Assembly: GCF_022808645.1 (NCBI RefSeq)
Contig: NZ_JAKZKT010000009.1
Span: forward strand, 61,106 to 125,105
Direction: 5' to 3'
From: Bacillus litorisediminis
GTDB lineage: Bacteria; Bacillota; Bacilli; Bacillales; JC228
DNA: 64,000 nt
Below are positions 26,331 through 37,365 of this stretch, piece by piece. The notes beneath the pieces are model-generated. The model did not search any database. It was given only the letters and a program-made list of their open reading frames with translations, and was not told where the DNA came from. The position numbers and the translations under genes were made by a program. Each line of letters starts with the position of its first letter. Position 1 is the first letter of the stretch.

Positions 26331-27980
26331 TTAAATGAGCCGGCCAGTAGGGATTTTTTCTAGGAATGTATCCTCAACCCTTATAATTTCTTTGTTTTTG
26401 TATGCGGCATTTTTAAAAATCAAATCGGATGTAATTTTCCTTTTTATTCCGTTTTCAATTAAATAAACTTCACCCTTGGAACTTTGAAGCAGCTTATTAT
26501 TATACTTTTTTCCAACTTTATTCCCGATCTTTTGACCTGTTAACTTATAAATAAGGTCAGATAATTTCTCAATGGATAACTGTTCCTTTAAAGGATAATG
26601 ATAAGAAAGAAATTGTCTGATTTTCCCATTCATTTTATTAAGTAAAGTCACATCGGCAGTTAGCTGGTTAACAAGATTTGAAAGTATAATAGGATCCAGT
26701 TGAACAAAACCGTTCATTAAATCCCAGTAATCATATCGAAGTACATCCCAGTTTTTAGATCTCAATACAAAAACAGGTTTGTTCATGATCATTGCTTCCA
26801 AACCAGCCGTAGATCTATCTATCACCACCATGTCTGCATTCGATAAAATATCATAAATATTTAAGGATGGATCTTTAATAACTTTAATGCTTGGATATTT
26901 GGAATAAATTCGATCAATGAATCCCTGTATCGTTCCAAATGCAATCTCATGAGGGTGAGGTTTAATAATAATTTGTAAGAGAGGATTTTGTGAAAGCTGA
27001 CAAATAAAACGATCTAATACAGTTTCTTCTATATCTGGCTGCGTCGCTATTAACAGTGTTCTTTTTTGGGGATCCAATCCCAGCATTTGTTGAAAGACTG
27101 TCTTTGACATAAAGGTTTTTGTTAAAATGCTATCGAACCTTGGGTGGCCAATAATTTTTAAACGTTCTTCAGAAACACCTCTTAATTTAAAAAATTCCTT
27201 TTCATAATTACCATAAACACCTTGTATGGTCGTATAGATGGGTACCCATTCACCACCCCAAATAAGTCCATGCTGCAGACCAATACTGGGAATTCCCTTT
27301 GTTAAACCAACTACTGGGAGAATATTGCATAAATGATCCGATTGATCCCCCTGGGCTCCTACTAAAATGCAAGATATCGGATTTTGTTCAAAGAATCTGA
27401 TGACCGCATCTAAATATTTTAGTGTTTGCGGAATATCATTTAGAAAGTTTTCCTGAAAAAAAGGATCACTGAATACTGGATGGTTATTGAAGGAAGACAA
27501 AATTTGCTTACATTTTGCTATAAAACTATTAGAAATCCCAGAGGTATCTGCACAATACTCAGCAAGACAAAATGTTTTATAATTATTTAGAGAATGACCA
27601 AGAGGATTTTTATAAGAATAAAGACTTAATACAATTGAATTGGAGGAATCAAAATATTCCAGAAAATTTTCCTTGGGTAAATAGAGAACAAATTCGTAAA
27701 GTAAAATTTTACCCTTATCTTTATGCTTCGAAGGATTAACTTTTAAAGCATTTAAATGTTTCTCAAAATTGGGCTGCACCTCGGTACTTTTTACTATTTT
27801 ATTTATCTGAAATTCCTCAAAGACTTTACTGCTTAACTTATTAATCATAGGTCTGCCAATATATTTGCGGAAATTACAAATAAGCGGAAGAGGGATTCCC
27901 TTATATTTGATATCTTTAAAGATATCTAAAAAATCTAGGTGAAATGACCTAATATTCGTTAAAAAAATACTATCATGCAC
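26331..27980 (-). CDS. GT-B capsule/CDP-glycerol-transferase-like protein with C-terminal sensor-like module
   Basis: 549 residues, GTG start after GGGGTGAA. The central part (GIPSIGLQHGLIWGG, VYGNYEKEFF, IGHPRFDS, LQIIIKPHPHE, ADMVVIDRSTAGLEAMIMNKPVFVL) is that of GT-B enzymes related to CDP-glycerol glycerophosphotransferases and capsule transferases; the Asp-x-Ser-Thr-x-x-x-E segment is the donor site. The last 50 residues (EVYLIENGIKRKITSD...IPTGRLI) form a separate YLIENG-x-KR module known from surface proteins. No membrane segment. Likely transfers a sugar or polyol phosphate onto the spore glycan; substrate not assigned. Confidence 0.72.
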   Translation of the reverse strand: MHDSIFLTNIRSFHLDFLDIFKDIKYKGIPLPLICNFRKYIGRPMINKLSSKVFEEFQINKIVKSTEVQPNFEKHLNALKVNPSKHKDKGKILLYEFVLYLPKENFLEYFDSSNSIVLSLYSYKNPLGHSLNNYKTFCLAEYCADTSGISNSFIAKCKQILSSFNNHPVFSDPFFQENFLNDIPQTLKYLDAVIRFFEQNPISCILVGAQGDQSDHLCNILPVVGLTKGIPSIGLQHGLIWGGEWVPIYTTIQGVYGNYEKEFFKLRGVSEERLKIIGHPRFDSILTKTFMSKTVFQQMLGLDPQKRTLLIATQPDIEETVLDRFICQLSQNPLLQIIIKPHPHEIAFGTIQGFIDRIYSKYPSIKVIKDPSLNIYDILSNADMVVIDRSTAGLEAMIMNKPVFVLRSKNWDVLRYDYWDLMNGFVQLDPIILSNLVNQLTADVTLLNKMNGKIRQFLSYHYPLKEQLSIEKLSDLIYKLTGQKIGNKVGKKYNNKLLQSSKGEVYLIENGIKRKITSDLIFKNAAYKNKEIIRVEDTFLEKIPTGRLI

Positions 27981-28065
27981 AAAAATTCACCCCATTTAGA
28001 TACTATCTGCTCCTTATATCTAATCCAAAATGTAATCATATAGATTGTTCCTGGTTTGTTTATTG

Positions 28066-29091
28066 TCACTTGTCGTTTTTAGAATGAGAATTTAAAAGGT
28101 TTTTAATTTTTTGTTCCTGGGATTTATGGCACACTAATAATCCCTCTTCCGTTAACACAATAATCAAATCCTTCGCCCCTAATACCAGTGCATTTTTGTT
28201 TTCTGAAATGATCATACAGTTTTCCGAAGATAGCACTTGAACATTTCCAATCAGAATATTATTGTCATGGTTTTCATTTTTAAAGCGTTCGAGTGACCCC
28301 CAAGTCCCCAGATCATCCCATTCAAAAGTGGCCGGTATCATATAGACTTCATTTGCTTTTTCGAGAATTGCGTAATCAACCGATATTTTGGGCAGCATTG
28401 AGTAGGCTTTTTTTAAATCGCCTTTGTTTTTTATGAGCGTATTCCAGATATTGCTCTGAAATTTTTCCATATAATAGGCAATGGTTGAAGGTTTCCAAAC
28501 GAAAATTCCGCTATTCCAAAATACGTTGTCATCATTTAACAAATTTTCCGCATGTGCTGAAGAGGGCTTTTCGATAAATTTTTCAACATGTAAAACTTTG
28601 TTCTCTCTAAAACTTTGATCTTTTGTTTTAATATAGCCATATCCTGTTTCCGGTCGGGTAGGGGGGATGCCCAATGTAACAATTGAATAGCCAATATTCG
28701 CTATTTTTTCAGCCAATAACAATGATTCCATAAGTTCTTGCGGATTTGAGATAAATTGATCAGCCGGACTCATAACCAGTACCTCATCTTCATCCTTCTC
28801 TAAGCAGCACAAAGCCGTTAAGGCTACACAGGGTGCTGTATCCTTCCGTTCAGGCTCCAAAATGATTTGCTCTGAAGGTAACTGCGGCAGCTGCTCTAAT
28901 ACCAAATCTCGATATTCCTCTGTGGTCACAACGAATATTTTCTCATCTGGAAGCCATTGGCTGTACCGTTCATAGGTTTCTTGTATCATTGTTTTTTTTG
29001 AGTGCAATGGTAGAAACTGCTTCGGCCTTTTTTTAACACTCCATGGCCAAAATCGGGTTCCCTGTCCGCCTGCCATGATCATTACCTTCAC
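28066..29091 (-). CDS. manC: Mannose-1-phosphate guanylyltransferase
   Basis: Makes GDP-mannose from GTP and mannose-1-P. MIMAGGQGTRFWPWS is the pyrophosphorylase signature, ILEPERKDTAPCVAL the GDP-mannose-type loop, SPADQFI the metal Asp, KFIEKP the catalytic Lys, and VFWNSGIFVW a ManC landmark. 341 residues: no C-terminal isomerase domain, so mannose-6-P comes from elsewhere. GTG start with AAAGGAGG 9 nt upstream. Head of the GDP-sugar set with rmd and gmd, though about 110 nt separate it from rmd. Confidence 0.93.
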   Translation of the reverse strand: MKVMIMAGGQGTRFWPWSVKKRPKQFLPLHSKKTMIQETYERYSQWLPDEKIFVVTTEEYRDLVLEQLPQLPSEQIILEPERKDTAPCVALTALCCLEKDEDEVLVMSPADQFISNPQELMESLLLAEKIANIGYSIVTLGIPPTRPETGYGYIKTKDQSFRENKVLHVEKFIEKPSSAHAENLLNDDNVFWNSGIFVWKPSTIAYYMEKFQSNIWNTLIKNKGDLKKAYSMLPKISVDYAILEKANEVYMIPATFEWDDLGTWGSLERFKNENHDNNILIGNVQVLSSENCMIISENKNALVLGAKDLIIVLTEEGLLVCHKSQEQKIKNLLNSHSKNDK

Positions 29092-29202
29092 TTGGTAGTA
29101 CCTCCTTTTAATACTTGTCCCTTACCATTTATATGTGTGAGTAAGCTGGAGCGAAACAACCATTCATCTAGTTTAAAAAAGATGGGAAATTTAACATTTT
29201 GA

Positions 29203-31142
<1,940 letters not shown>

Positions 31143-31288
31143 TCATATGATGGTCGATGGACATGTGTATAGCCTTATGAACCAGTTTTATAAAGGTTTT
31201 AGTCAAACTGCTAAATTGAATGATTATTATTCCAATAGTAGGAAGAATGATTATTTTTTAGTAATCATGCACGTACACCGAATAAGGA

Positions 31289-31315
31289 ACAAGGGAAAAG
31301 TTATCGCATAGTCTA
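31289..31315 (+). promoter_or_regulatory. Sigma-K-type promoter before the methyltransferase gene
   Basis: ACA (31289-31291), 15-nt spacer, CATAGTCTA (31307-31315), exact for CATANNNTA, 47 nt before the GTG start. In the 270-bp region divergent from gmd. Confidence 0.55.
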
Positions 31316-31361
31316 ATCACAATGAAAGGATTATTTACTGTGAAAGGAAAGAAGTGTAATC

Positions 31362-32033
31362 GTGGATATAAATAATGGTTATAAAGATTTAAAACTGACT
31401 GAGAGTCAGATTGAAAATAATGAACATAGACAAGCGGTTGGAGGTCTTTGGGAAGAAATAGGGACGCTTCAATTTGAATTTTTAAGGGATCATGGTTTAA
31501 AACCTGAACACTCGCTGTTGGATGTAGGCTGTGGCGCTTTAAGAGGGGGAATTCATTTTGTTAACTATCTAAATACAGGTAACTACTATGGTATTGATAT
31601 AAACTCATCTTTAATTGACGCAGGAAAAAGAGAATTACAAAAGCTGAATTTAATAGATAAACAGCCTCATTTATTAGTTGATGGTGAGTTTCAATTTTAC
31701 TTATTTAATCAAAGGTTTGATTATGCCATTGCTCAATCATTATTTACACACCTTCCCTTCAATCATATCCACCGCTGTCTTATTAATATCGATAAAGTTT
31801 TAAAAAAGGGCGGAAAATTTTTTGCTACTTTTTTTGAAATGAAGGATAAGTTTAATTTGGATGGTATAACACAATCTGAGGATATTGTTACGTTTTTAGA
31901 CAAAGATCCATATCACTATCACTATTCAATTTTTCCATATTTGATTGAAGGTTTACAGCTGAAGGTTGATTATATAGGAGACTGGGAACATCCCAGAAAT
32001 CAAAAGATGTTGTGTTTTAGTAAGCACAAATAA
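31362..32033 (+). CDS. Class I SAM-dependent methyltransferase of the glycan locus
   Basis: 223 residues from GTG (GGAAAGAAGTG upstream). SLLDVGCGALRGGIHFVNYL is motif I with a Gly-rich loop; YYGIDINSSLI carries the acidic residue binding ribose; FDYAIAQSLFTHLPFNHIHRCL is motif II/III; KVLKKGGKFFATFFE is the post-II strand. This subtype occurs next to glycan genes. A sigma-K-like promoter suggests late mother-cell expression, so O-methylation of a spore sugar is inferred. Confidence 0.8.
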   Translation: MDINNGYKDLKLTESQIENNEHRQAVGGLWEEIGTLQFEFLRDHGLKPEHSLLDVGCGALRGGIHFVNYLNTGNYYGIDINSSLIDAGKRELQKLNLIDKQPHLLVDGEFQFYLFNQRFDYAIAQSLFTHLPFNHIHRCLINIDKVLKKGGKFFATFFEMKDKFNLDGITQSEDIVTFLDKDPYHYHYSIFPYLIEGLQLKVDYIGDWEHPRNQKMLCFSKHK

Positions 32034-32218
32034 AACTTTAAAGAATAAAAATACCATTGTTTCCAATTTTTAACTATTAGAAGTGATCCAATGCATTTTA
32101 GTGCGGATCATTTATAAAATGGGGACGCCTATTTTCAAAATTTTAATGGATACGCCCTAACCGGGTTGCTAGACAATGAGTATATTATATCGAAATATTA
32201 AAAAGGAGATGAGAAAAT

Positions 32219-32503
32219 TTGAGTCAATGTGATATTCCAATTTGTAATATTCTTGCAAGATTTAGAGGATTTAATGTAAGAATTACTTTAGAAGATGGAA
32301 CAGTCGTTACAGGCGAATTGCTAGGAGTTAGCAATTGTGTAGTTGGAGTACTGCAACCAGATACGGTTTCCCCTTTTACAGGTCCAGAACTAGCTTTAAT
32401 TCCATGTACTGAGATTAGATTTGCTGTCGTTGAAGGAGTCCCACCTGGAGTTGGATTTGATTTTGATAATGGCAACGACGATGAATCACCAGAATCATCA
32501 TAA
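32219..32503 (+). CDS. Small LSm-like candidate coat protein
   Basis: 94 residues, TTG start after AAAAAGGAGATG. The segment NVRITLEDGTVVTGELLGVSNCVVGVL matches the Sm-fold pattern (strand-turn-strand with DG and G-x-L). The C-terminus is acidic and disordered (DNGNDDESPESS). Three Cys near the N-terminus and in the core. It lies between a methyltransferase and cgeB, and a terminator follows, so a spore-surface role is inferred. A similar Sm-like core is present at 42285-42650. Confidence 0.6.
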   Translation: MSQCDIPICNILARFRGFNVRITLEDGTVVTGELLGVSNCVVGVLQPDTVSPFTGPELALIPCTEIRFAVVEGVPPGVGFDFDNGNDDESPESS

Positions 32504-32529
32504 TAACAATTAGATACTATTTATTTTGC

Positions 32530-32566
32530 GGAAAAAGAAATATAACCGAGGGGGTATTCTTTTTCC
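32530..32566 (+). terminator. Terminator before cgeB
   Basis: GGAAAAAGAA (32530-32539) and TTCTTTTTCC (32557-32566), perfect 10-bp arms, followed by nine T. It ends the LSm-like gene transcript; cgeB starts 20 nt later, so partial read-through may drive cgeB. Confidence 0.85.
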
Positions 32567-32586
32567 TTTTTTTTTAGAGGAGCTAC

Positions 32587-33558
32587 ATGTCGATGAAAAT
32601 ATTAATGATATCATCAGCTGGATTAGGTATTTATCCTTCTATCGAGAAATCAATTATGGAGACCTTTTTAAAATTAAATCATTCCATTCACATAATTAAC
32701 CCAGTTTATAGCCTTGAAACTGTTAAAATCATTAACGATATGGAACCTGATCTCGTCATTACAATGGTTGGACAAATCATGGATTTAAAATTAATCGAGT
32801 TTTTAAAGAAAAAGAAACTGATTCTTTGTATTTGGTTAACAGAGGATCCATTCTATATTGATGACACCGTTAAATTGATTAATGATTATGATTATATATT
32901 CACGGTCGATTTAGGGGCATTTGAATATTATAAGAAACGATTTCCTACAAAACCCATTTTTCATCTGCCATTGGGGACTGATCCATCCATCTACTTTCAA
33001 ACAGAACCATCTCATCATTTATATGATCTGTGTTTAGTAGGCTACCCATATCCGGAGAGAATTGAATTGGTCCATTATATTTTAAATCATACACCCTACA
33101 CGATGATTCTGGCAGGACCGTTATGGAAGGGATTTATACAGGATGAAACACATATCAATAAATTAGTCATTATCAACAAATGGATTGAGCCTTCTTTTGT
33201 AAGAGAAATTTTTAACAGCAGTAAAATTATCCTAAATCCCCACCGTTCACACAAATTTTATAAAAATAAAAACAGCTTAAATGTTGAAAGTAAAAGTATT
33301 AATAATCGTACCTTTGATATAGCAGCATGCGGCGGATTTCAGCTAATCTCAGAGAAACCAGATATTGGAATTCATTTTGACCGTTCCAGCGAAATGGTTT
33401 CATACTCTAATAAAGAAGAGTGTCTACATTTAATCAGACATTATATCTCGGATGAAAAGATAAGAAAGCAATATAGTAAAAACGCACAAAGAAAGGCTTT
33501 AAGTGACCATACCTTTTTTCATAGAGCTCAATTTATCCTCGATAGAGTTCATTTTTAA
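32587..33558 (+). CDS. cgeB: CgeB-family spore maturation glycosyltransferase
   Basis: 323 residues, GT-B fold. MKILMISSAGLGIYPSIEKS, CIWLTEDPFYIDD, LPLGTDPSIYF, LVGYPYPERIE and NRTFDIAACGGFQLISEKPDI are landmarks of CgeB/GT1-like spore proteins (B. subtilis CgeB is 317 residues and is needed for the outermost spore layer; cge genes are sigma-K dependent). AGAGGAGC precedes the ATG. Presence inside the glycan cluster ties the locus to the spore surface. Confidence 0.88.
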   Translation: MSMKILMISSAGLGIYPSIEKSIMETFLKLNHSIHIINPVYSLETVKIINDMEPDLVITMVGQIMDLKLIEFLKKKKLILCIWLTEDPFYIDDTVKLINDYDYIFTVDLGAFEYYKKRFPTKPIFHLPLGTDPSIYFQTEPSHHLYDLCLVGYPYPERIELVHYILNHTPYTMILAGPLWKGFIQDETHINKLVIINKWIEPSFVREIFNSSKIILNPHRSHKFYKNKNSLNVESKSINNRTFDIAACGGFQLISEKPDIGIHFDRSSEMVSYSNKEECLHLIRHYISDEKIRKQYSKNAQRKALSDHTFFHRAQFILDRVHF

Positions 33559-33573
33559 ATCTTGATATACATG

Positions 33574-33610
33574 ACAGACGAAAGGTAAAGAACATTTACC
33601 TTTCGTCTGT
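33574..33610. terminator. Strong terminator after cgeB
   Basis: 16-bp perfect arms ACAGACGAAAGGTAAA and TTTACCTTTCGTCTGT around a 5-nt loop, followed by TTT. 15 nt after the cgeB stop. Confidence 0.92.
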
Positions 33611-33711
33611 TTTAGCGAGGTAAAACTACATTGTCGGAGTAACATCATGAATGTTGAAACGAATATGTCGTGTTTCATCCTTTCACCCTTTTTATAAGGC
33701 CTGATTGTATA

Positions 33712-33739
33712 ACCATTGCCATTTTGAATGCATATATTA
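33712..33739 (+). promoter_or_regulatory. Sigma-K-type promoter of cysC-sat
   Basis: ACC (33712-33714), 16-nt spacer, CATATATTA (33731-33739), exact CATANNNTA, 38 nt before cysC. It gives late mother-cell expression to the PAPS-forming genes, unlike the usual Bacillus cysH operon, which is controlled by CymR/S-box type signals. No S-box or cysteine control element is visible here. Confidence 0.65.
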
Positions 33740-33777
33740 AATGGGTATAGATTGTACTTGAAAGGAGAACTGACATT

Positions 33778-34404
33778 TTGCCTAAAAGGAACTCCAATCA
33801 ACATATAGTGTGGCATAAATCGGTTGTGAAAAAAGAAGATAGACAAGCCTTGCATGGCCATAAAAGTTTGATGATTTGGTTTACGGGTCTCTCCGGATCT
33901 GGTAAGTCCACTATTGCTAATGCACTTCAATTGGAATTATTTAAAAAGGGTATAAGTGTTTACTTGCTGGATGGAGACAACCTGCGTCATGGCATAAACA
34001 ATGATCTTACTTTTACTGAAAATGACCGTAAGGAAAATATTAGAAGAACTGCTGAAATTGGAAAGCTCTTTGTTGAAGCGGGGATCGTTGTGCTTGCAGC
34101 ATTGATATCACCATATAAAGAAGACCGAGAGATTGCAAGATCCAAGTTTAATCAAGGGGAATTTATCGAAGTCTTTGTCGATTGCCCAATTGAAGAATGT
34201 CAAAAACGCGACCCCAAAGGTCTTTATAAAAAAGCAATGAATGGGGAAATAAAGGGATTTACAGGAATCGATCATCCGTATGAAGTTCCAAAAAATCCAG
34301 AGATTATTCTAAAAACAAATGAATCTTCTATTGAAGAATGTACAAATTCAATGATTCGTTACCTATACGAGAACATCAACTTATTACAAACAAGGGAGGA
34401 GTGA
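33778..34404 (+). CDS. cysC: Adenylyl-sulfate (APS) kinase
   Basis: Phosphorylates APS to PAPS, the sulfate donor. [17 protein letters not shown] is the Walker A loop, [12 protein letters not shown] and [12 protein letters not shown] bind [13 protein letters not shown] and [21 protein letters not shown] are family landmarks. 208 residues, TTG start, GAAAGGAGA 8 nt upstream. Followed 5 nt later by sat. Grouping with three sulfotransferases, with no PAPS reductase or sulfite reductase, points to sulfation and not to cysteine synthesis. Confidence 0.95.
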   Translation: MPKRNSNQHIVWHKSVVKKEDRQALHGHKSLMIWFTGLSGSGKSTIANALQLELFKKGISVYLLDGDNLRHGINNDLTFTENDRKENIRRTAEIGKLFVEAGIVVLAALISPYKEDREIARSKFNQGEFIEVFVDCPIEECQKRDPKGLYKKAMNGEIKGFTGIDHPYEVPKNPEIILKTNESSIEECTNSMIRYLYENINLLQTREE

Positions 34405-34409
34405 TTCCT

Positions 34410-35552
34410 TTGGCAATAAGCGTCCCACATGGCGGAACTTTAATTAATCGTATAGAAACTAAATACGACATTGCCAATATATCCTATGAACTTGAAATAG
34501 ATTCAATGGCTTTATCTGACCTGGAGTTAATCGCTAATGGAGCTTACAGCCCTTTAACAGGTTTTCTTGGAAAAGAAGACTATGAATCTGTTGTCAATCA
34601 TATGCGTTTAAAGAATGATTTGGTGTGGAGTATTCCAATTACACTGCCGGTTACAGATGTGGAATCAAGCAAATTGAAAGTGGGAGAAAAAGTAAAACTA
34701 CTCCATCAAAACATTGTATATGGTGTGTTAGAATTACAGGAAATATATGTTCCAAATAAACTGGAAGAGGCCAAAAAAGTGTTCGGTACCACAGATCCAT
34801 TGCATCCCGGGGTTCAAAAACTTTTTAACCGTCCGAACGTATATTTAGCAGGACCTATTCATCTAGTAAAATTTCCTCCAAAGAATAAAGAATTTATTCC
34901 TTATTATAAATCACCAGCCGATACGAGAAATGAATTTATAAAAAGAAACTGGAATACGGTAGTAGGGTTTCAAACTAGAAATCCCGTTCATCGTGCCCAT
35001 GAATATATTCAGAAAACAGCACTTGAAATTGTGGATGGATTGTTTTTAAATCCGTTAGTGGGAGAAACGAAATCTGATGATATTCCGGCTAAGATAAGAA
35101 TGGAAAGCTATAAAGTGTTAATAGAAAACTATTATCCAGCCGATCGGGTATATTTAGCAGTATTTCCAGCAGCCATGAGATATGCCGGTCCAAGAGAAGC
35201 CATTTTCCATGCAATAGTCCGAAAAAACTACGGGTGTACCCATTTCATTGTGGGAAGGGACCATGCAGGGGTTGGCGATTATTATGGAACCTATGACGCA
35301 CAAAAAATCTTCTCATCCTTCAGTTCTGAAGAGATAGGGATAACCATCCTTCCTTTTGAACATAGCTTTTATTGTACAAAATGTAAAAGCATGGCCTCCA
35401 GCAAAACTTGCCCGCATTCGAAGGAAAATCATCTGATTTTGTCAGGCACAAAGGTAAGAGAAATGCTTCGCAACGGAATTGCACCACCTCCTGAGTTTAG
35501 CCGGCCAGAGGTCGTACGAGTTTTAATAGAAGGGTTAAAGGGAGCAAATTAA
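34410..35552 (+). CDS. sat: Sulfate adenylyltransferase (ATP sulfurylase)
   Basis: Makes APS from ATP and sulfate. [13 protein letters not shown] carries the QxRN-HxxH-type nucleotide site, [24 protein letters not shown] and [17 protein letters not shown] are diagnostic; [15 protein letters not shown] resembles the Cys cluster of Bacillus Sat. 380 residues. Start at TTG 34410 (GGGAGGA 10 nt upstream, [14 protein letters not shown] as in Bacillus Sat); the frame runs back into cysC but those codons are not conserved. Strong terminator follows. Confidence 0.95.
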   Translation: MAISVPHGGTLINRIETKYDIANISYELEIDSMALSDLELIANGAYSPLTGFLGKEDYESVVNHMRLKNDLVWSIPITLPVTDVESSKLKVGEKVKLLHQNIVYGVLELQEIYVPNKLEEAKKVFGTTDPLHPGVQKLFNRPNVYLAGPIHLVKFPPKNKEFIPYYKSPADTRNEFIKRNWNTVVGFQTRNPVHRAHEYIQKTALEIVDGLFLNPLVGETKSDDIPAKIRMESYKVLIENYYPADRVYLAVFPAAMRYAGPREAIFHAIVRKNYGCTHFIVGRDHAGVGDYYGTYDAQKIFSSFSSEEIGITILPFEHSFYCTKCKSMASSKTCPHSKENHLILSGTKVREMLRNGIAPPPEFSRPEVVRVLIEGLKGAN

Positions 35553-35558
35553 ATTTTA

Positions 35559-35600
35559 AAAAATCCTTAAGGAAGATATTTCCTGCGGGATTTTTTTTTT
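35559..35600 (+). terminator. Terminator after sat
   Basis: AAATCC-TTAAGGAA hairpin with matching TTTCCT-GCGGGATTT and an 11-T run, immediately after sat. Marks the right edge of the glycan locus. Confidence 0.85.
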
Positions 35601-35675
35601 TTGAACATTTGAAAAATGAGGAACATAGTGTTACGATATACAGTAAGTAGAATTGCGATATAGTGGAGGGATATA

Positions 35676-36014
35676 ATGCAAAAAACAGAGCTGATTAAGG
35701 GAAGCACCAGTATGGTACTTCTTTCCTTATTGAAAGAAAAGGACATGTATGGGTACGAGATTACTGAAAAGGTCAGAGAATTGAGTGAAGGGTATCTGAA
35801 TTACAAAGAAGGAACCTTATATCCGGCACTTAAAAGGCTTGAACTAAAAGGTTTAGTTGAAAGCTATTGGGAAAAATCAAGTGATGGCCCGCGCAGAAAA
35901 TATTATCGGATAACAAAAACTGGCTTGAAGGAATTAGGGGAGCAAACACAAGAATGGAACATGTTTCAAAAGGTCATGCATCGGATTGTAGGTGATGGAA
36001 TTGTCAAAGCATGA
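35676..36014 (+). CDS. PadR-family transcriptional regulator
   Basis: 112 residues. Winged-helix start STSMVLLSLLKEKDMYGYEITEKV, recognition region GTLYPALKRLELKGLVESYW, wing RKYYRITKTGLKEL: all typical PadR. It overlaps the next gene, a HAAS-domain membrane protein, a pairing common in Firmicutes where PadR represses the operon. AGTGGAGGGAT precedes the ATG. Confidence 0.92.
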   Translation: MQKTELIKGSTSMVLLSLLKEKDMYGYEITEKVRELSEGYLNYKEGTLYPALKRLELKGLVESYWEKSSDGPRRKYYRITKTGLKELGEQTQEWNMFQKVMHRIVGDGIVKA

Positions 36015-36849
36015 AACATTTGAAGAATTTGAGCATTATTTAATGAAATTACTAGAGAATTTACATTTTGAGGAATCCGTAAAAAAGGAATTAAAAGAAG
36101 AATGGAAACAACATTTAATGGATCATTACCAAGCCTTGCGTCAGCAGCAAATGGATAGAGAGGAGGCGATTCAAGCAGCTATTGAGCAATTTGGAGAAAT
36201 TGAAATGCTTCAAATTGAAATCAATCAAAGCTATCCCAGTGCAAAGAAACATCATCTTTTTAACACGGCGATCATTGCAAGTATTTGTTTAATTGCGAGT
36301 ATGTTGGGACCCATTATTTTAATCGGAGCGCGACCATATTTTCCTGTTGCGGTTGTTATGATGGCTTACTTTATTTATCGCTTTATTATTAATAAGCAAA
36401 AGAATGTGGTTTTTTCAGTGATTGGTTTTCTGGCCAGCTATATATGTTTTTGGCAGTTGGCTGCTGAAATAAAGCAGGAATCGTTCACCTTTGATTTTGT
36501 TTTACATCAGTTATTTTCAATAGAATGGAGCCGGTTAACAGGCACAAACGGTCTGTTCGAAATCGTGACCATTCATATGATGTGGTACATCTTGCTACTA
36601 GTTCAACTTTTATCGTTTAAACAATATCAGCGGCTAGGCGAAAGAATTAGTCAGGCTAGCTTTCAATACTGGGCCATGATCATGATAGGAATATTTCTGG
36701 CGAGACTTCAATCTAGTGCTGAAATGGGTGTTATCTTTCTAAATATTTTCTTGCTTTATGGCTTTTTGCAGCAAATCATTTCTGTTCAATTTTTATCTGT
36801 CTGGCAAGATAAGGTCTTTAGTCTAGTAAGCTATAAGTTTAGGAAGTAA
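35995..36849 (+). CDS. HAAS/DUF1700-type membrane protein
   Basis: About 284 residues. Residues 1-75 form a helical HAAS domain (FEEFEHYLMKLLENLHFEESVKKELKEEWKQHLMDHY, then EEAIQAAIEQFG), a soluble bundle typical of proteins encoded beside PadR. Five to six membrane spans follow. No enzyme motif. Starts 20 nt inside padR; GTG 35992 or ATG 35995. Function is unknown; probably a membrane sensor or partner. Confidence 0.8.
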   Translation: MELSKHETFEEFEHYLMKLLENLHFEESVKKELKEEWKQHLMDHYQALRQQQMDREEAIQAAIEQFGEIEMLQIEINQSYPSAKKHHLFNTAIIASICLIASMLGPIILIGARPYFPVAVVMMAYFIYRFIINKQKNVVFSVIGFLASYICFWQLAAEIKQESFTFDFVLHQLFSIEWSRLTGTNGLFEIVTIHMMWYILLLVQLLSFKQYQRLGERISQASFQYWAMIMIGIFLARLQSSAEMGVIFLNIFLLYGFLQQIISVQFLSVWQDKVFSLVSYKFRK

Positions 36850-36862
36850 AGGAGGCTTATTA

Positions 36863-37266
36863 ATGAAGGGATGGAAACAAAGCCTTGTTCCATTTTTATT
36901 CGTAATGGCAGTTGTCTTTGTTTTATTTGATTTAGGTGAGGAAGAAATTGAATATGAATTTGTCAGCTATGAAAATCTTCCGAATGATATACAGCAAAAA
37001 TTAAGATTTGGTGGTCCTGGCGAAACCGGAATGTTTTCCTATGACGGCGCACATATGTTTATATTGGAACAAATCCTGATGAAAAAGTAGAGATTCAATT
37101 TGTCGGTGATGCCTCTGACGGAATCGGACATGAAGTAAGGTATACAGTTACAAAACAGGAATCCGCTGATTCCGAATTTGTCCAGGGTATGCAAGGGGAT
37201 ATGGCTCTTTATATTATTCGACTTGAAAAAGATGAAGGAACTCCGTTTGGATTTAGGAAAATTTAA
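36863..37266 (+). pseudogene. Small membrane-anchored protein, frameshifted
   Basis: ATG after AAAGGAGGC. The first 63 or so codons give an N-terminal anchor (SLVPFLFVMAVVFVLFDL) and a soluble part ending FSYDGA; the frame then closes at 37090. In another frame the protein clearly continues (TYVYIGTNPDEKVEIQF ... GHEVRYTVTKQ) to TAA 37264. Adding one A near 37050 would join them to about 134 residues. Third member of the PadR/HAAS unit. No family known. Confidence 0.7.
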
Positions 37267-37365
37267 TCAATTCAGTAATTTTATGGATTTTTATCCATTT
37301 TTAATATAAAATTTTTATAGGGAAACTGATATGTTGTTCCAAAAATATAATGTTTAGGGGTACAT

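Noticed and set aside
34338..34409. Earlier start for sat overlapping cysC
   Set aside because: TTG 34410 has a good RBS and gives the conserved Sat start; the upstream codons are cysC in another frame.
33778..35552. Ordinary cysteine-biosynthesis sulfate assimilation operon
   Set aside because: No PAPS reductase, sulfite reductase or sulfate permease accompanies sat-cysC, while three sulfotransferases do.
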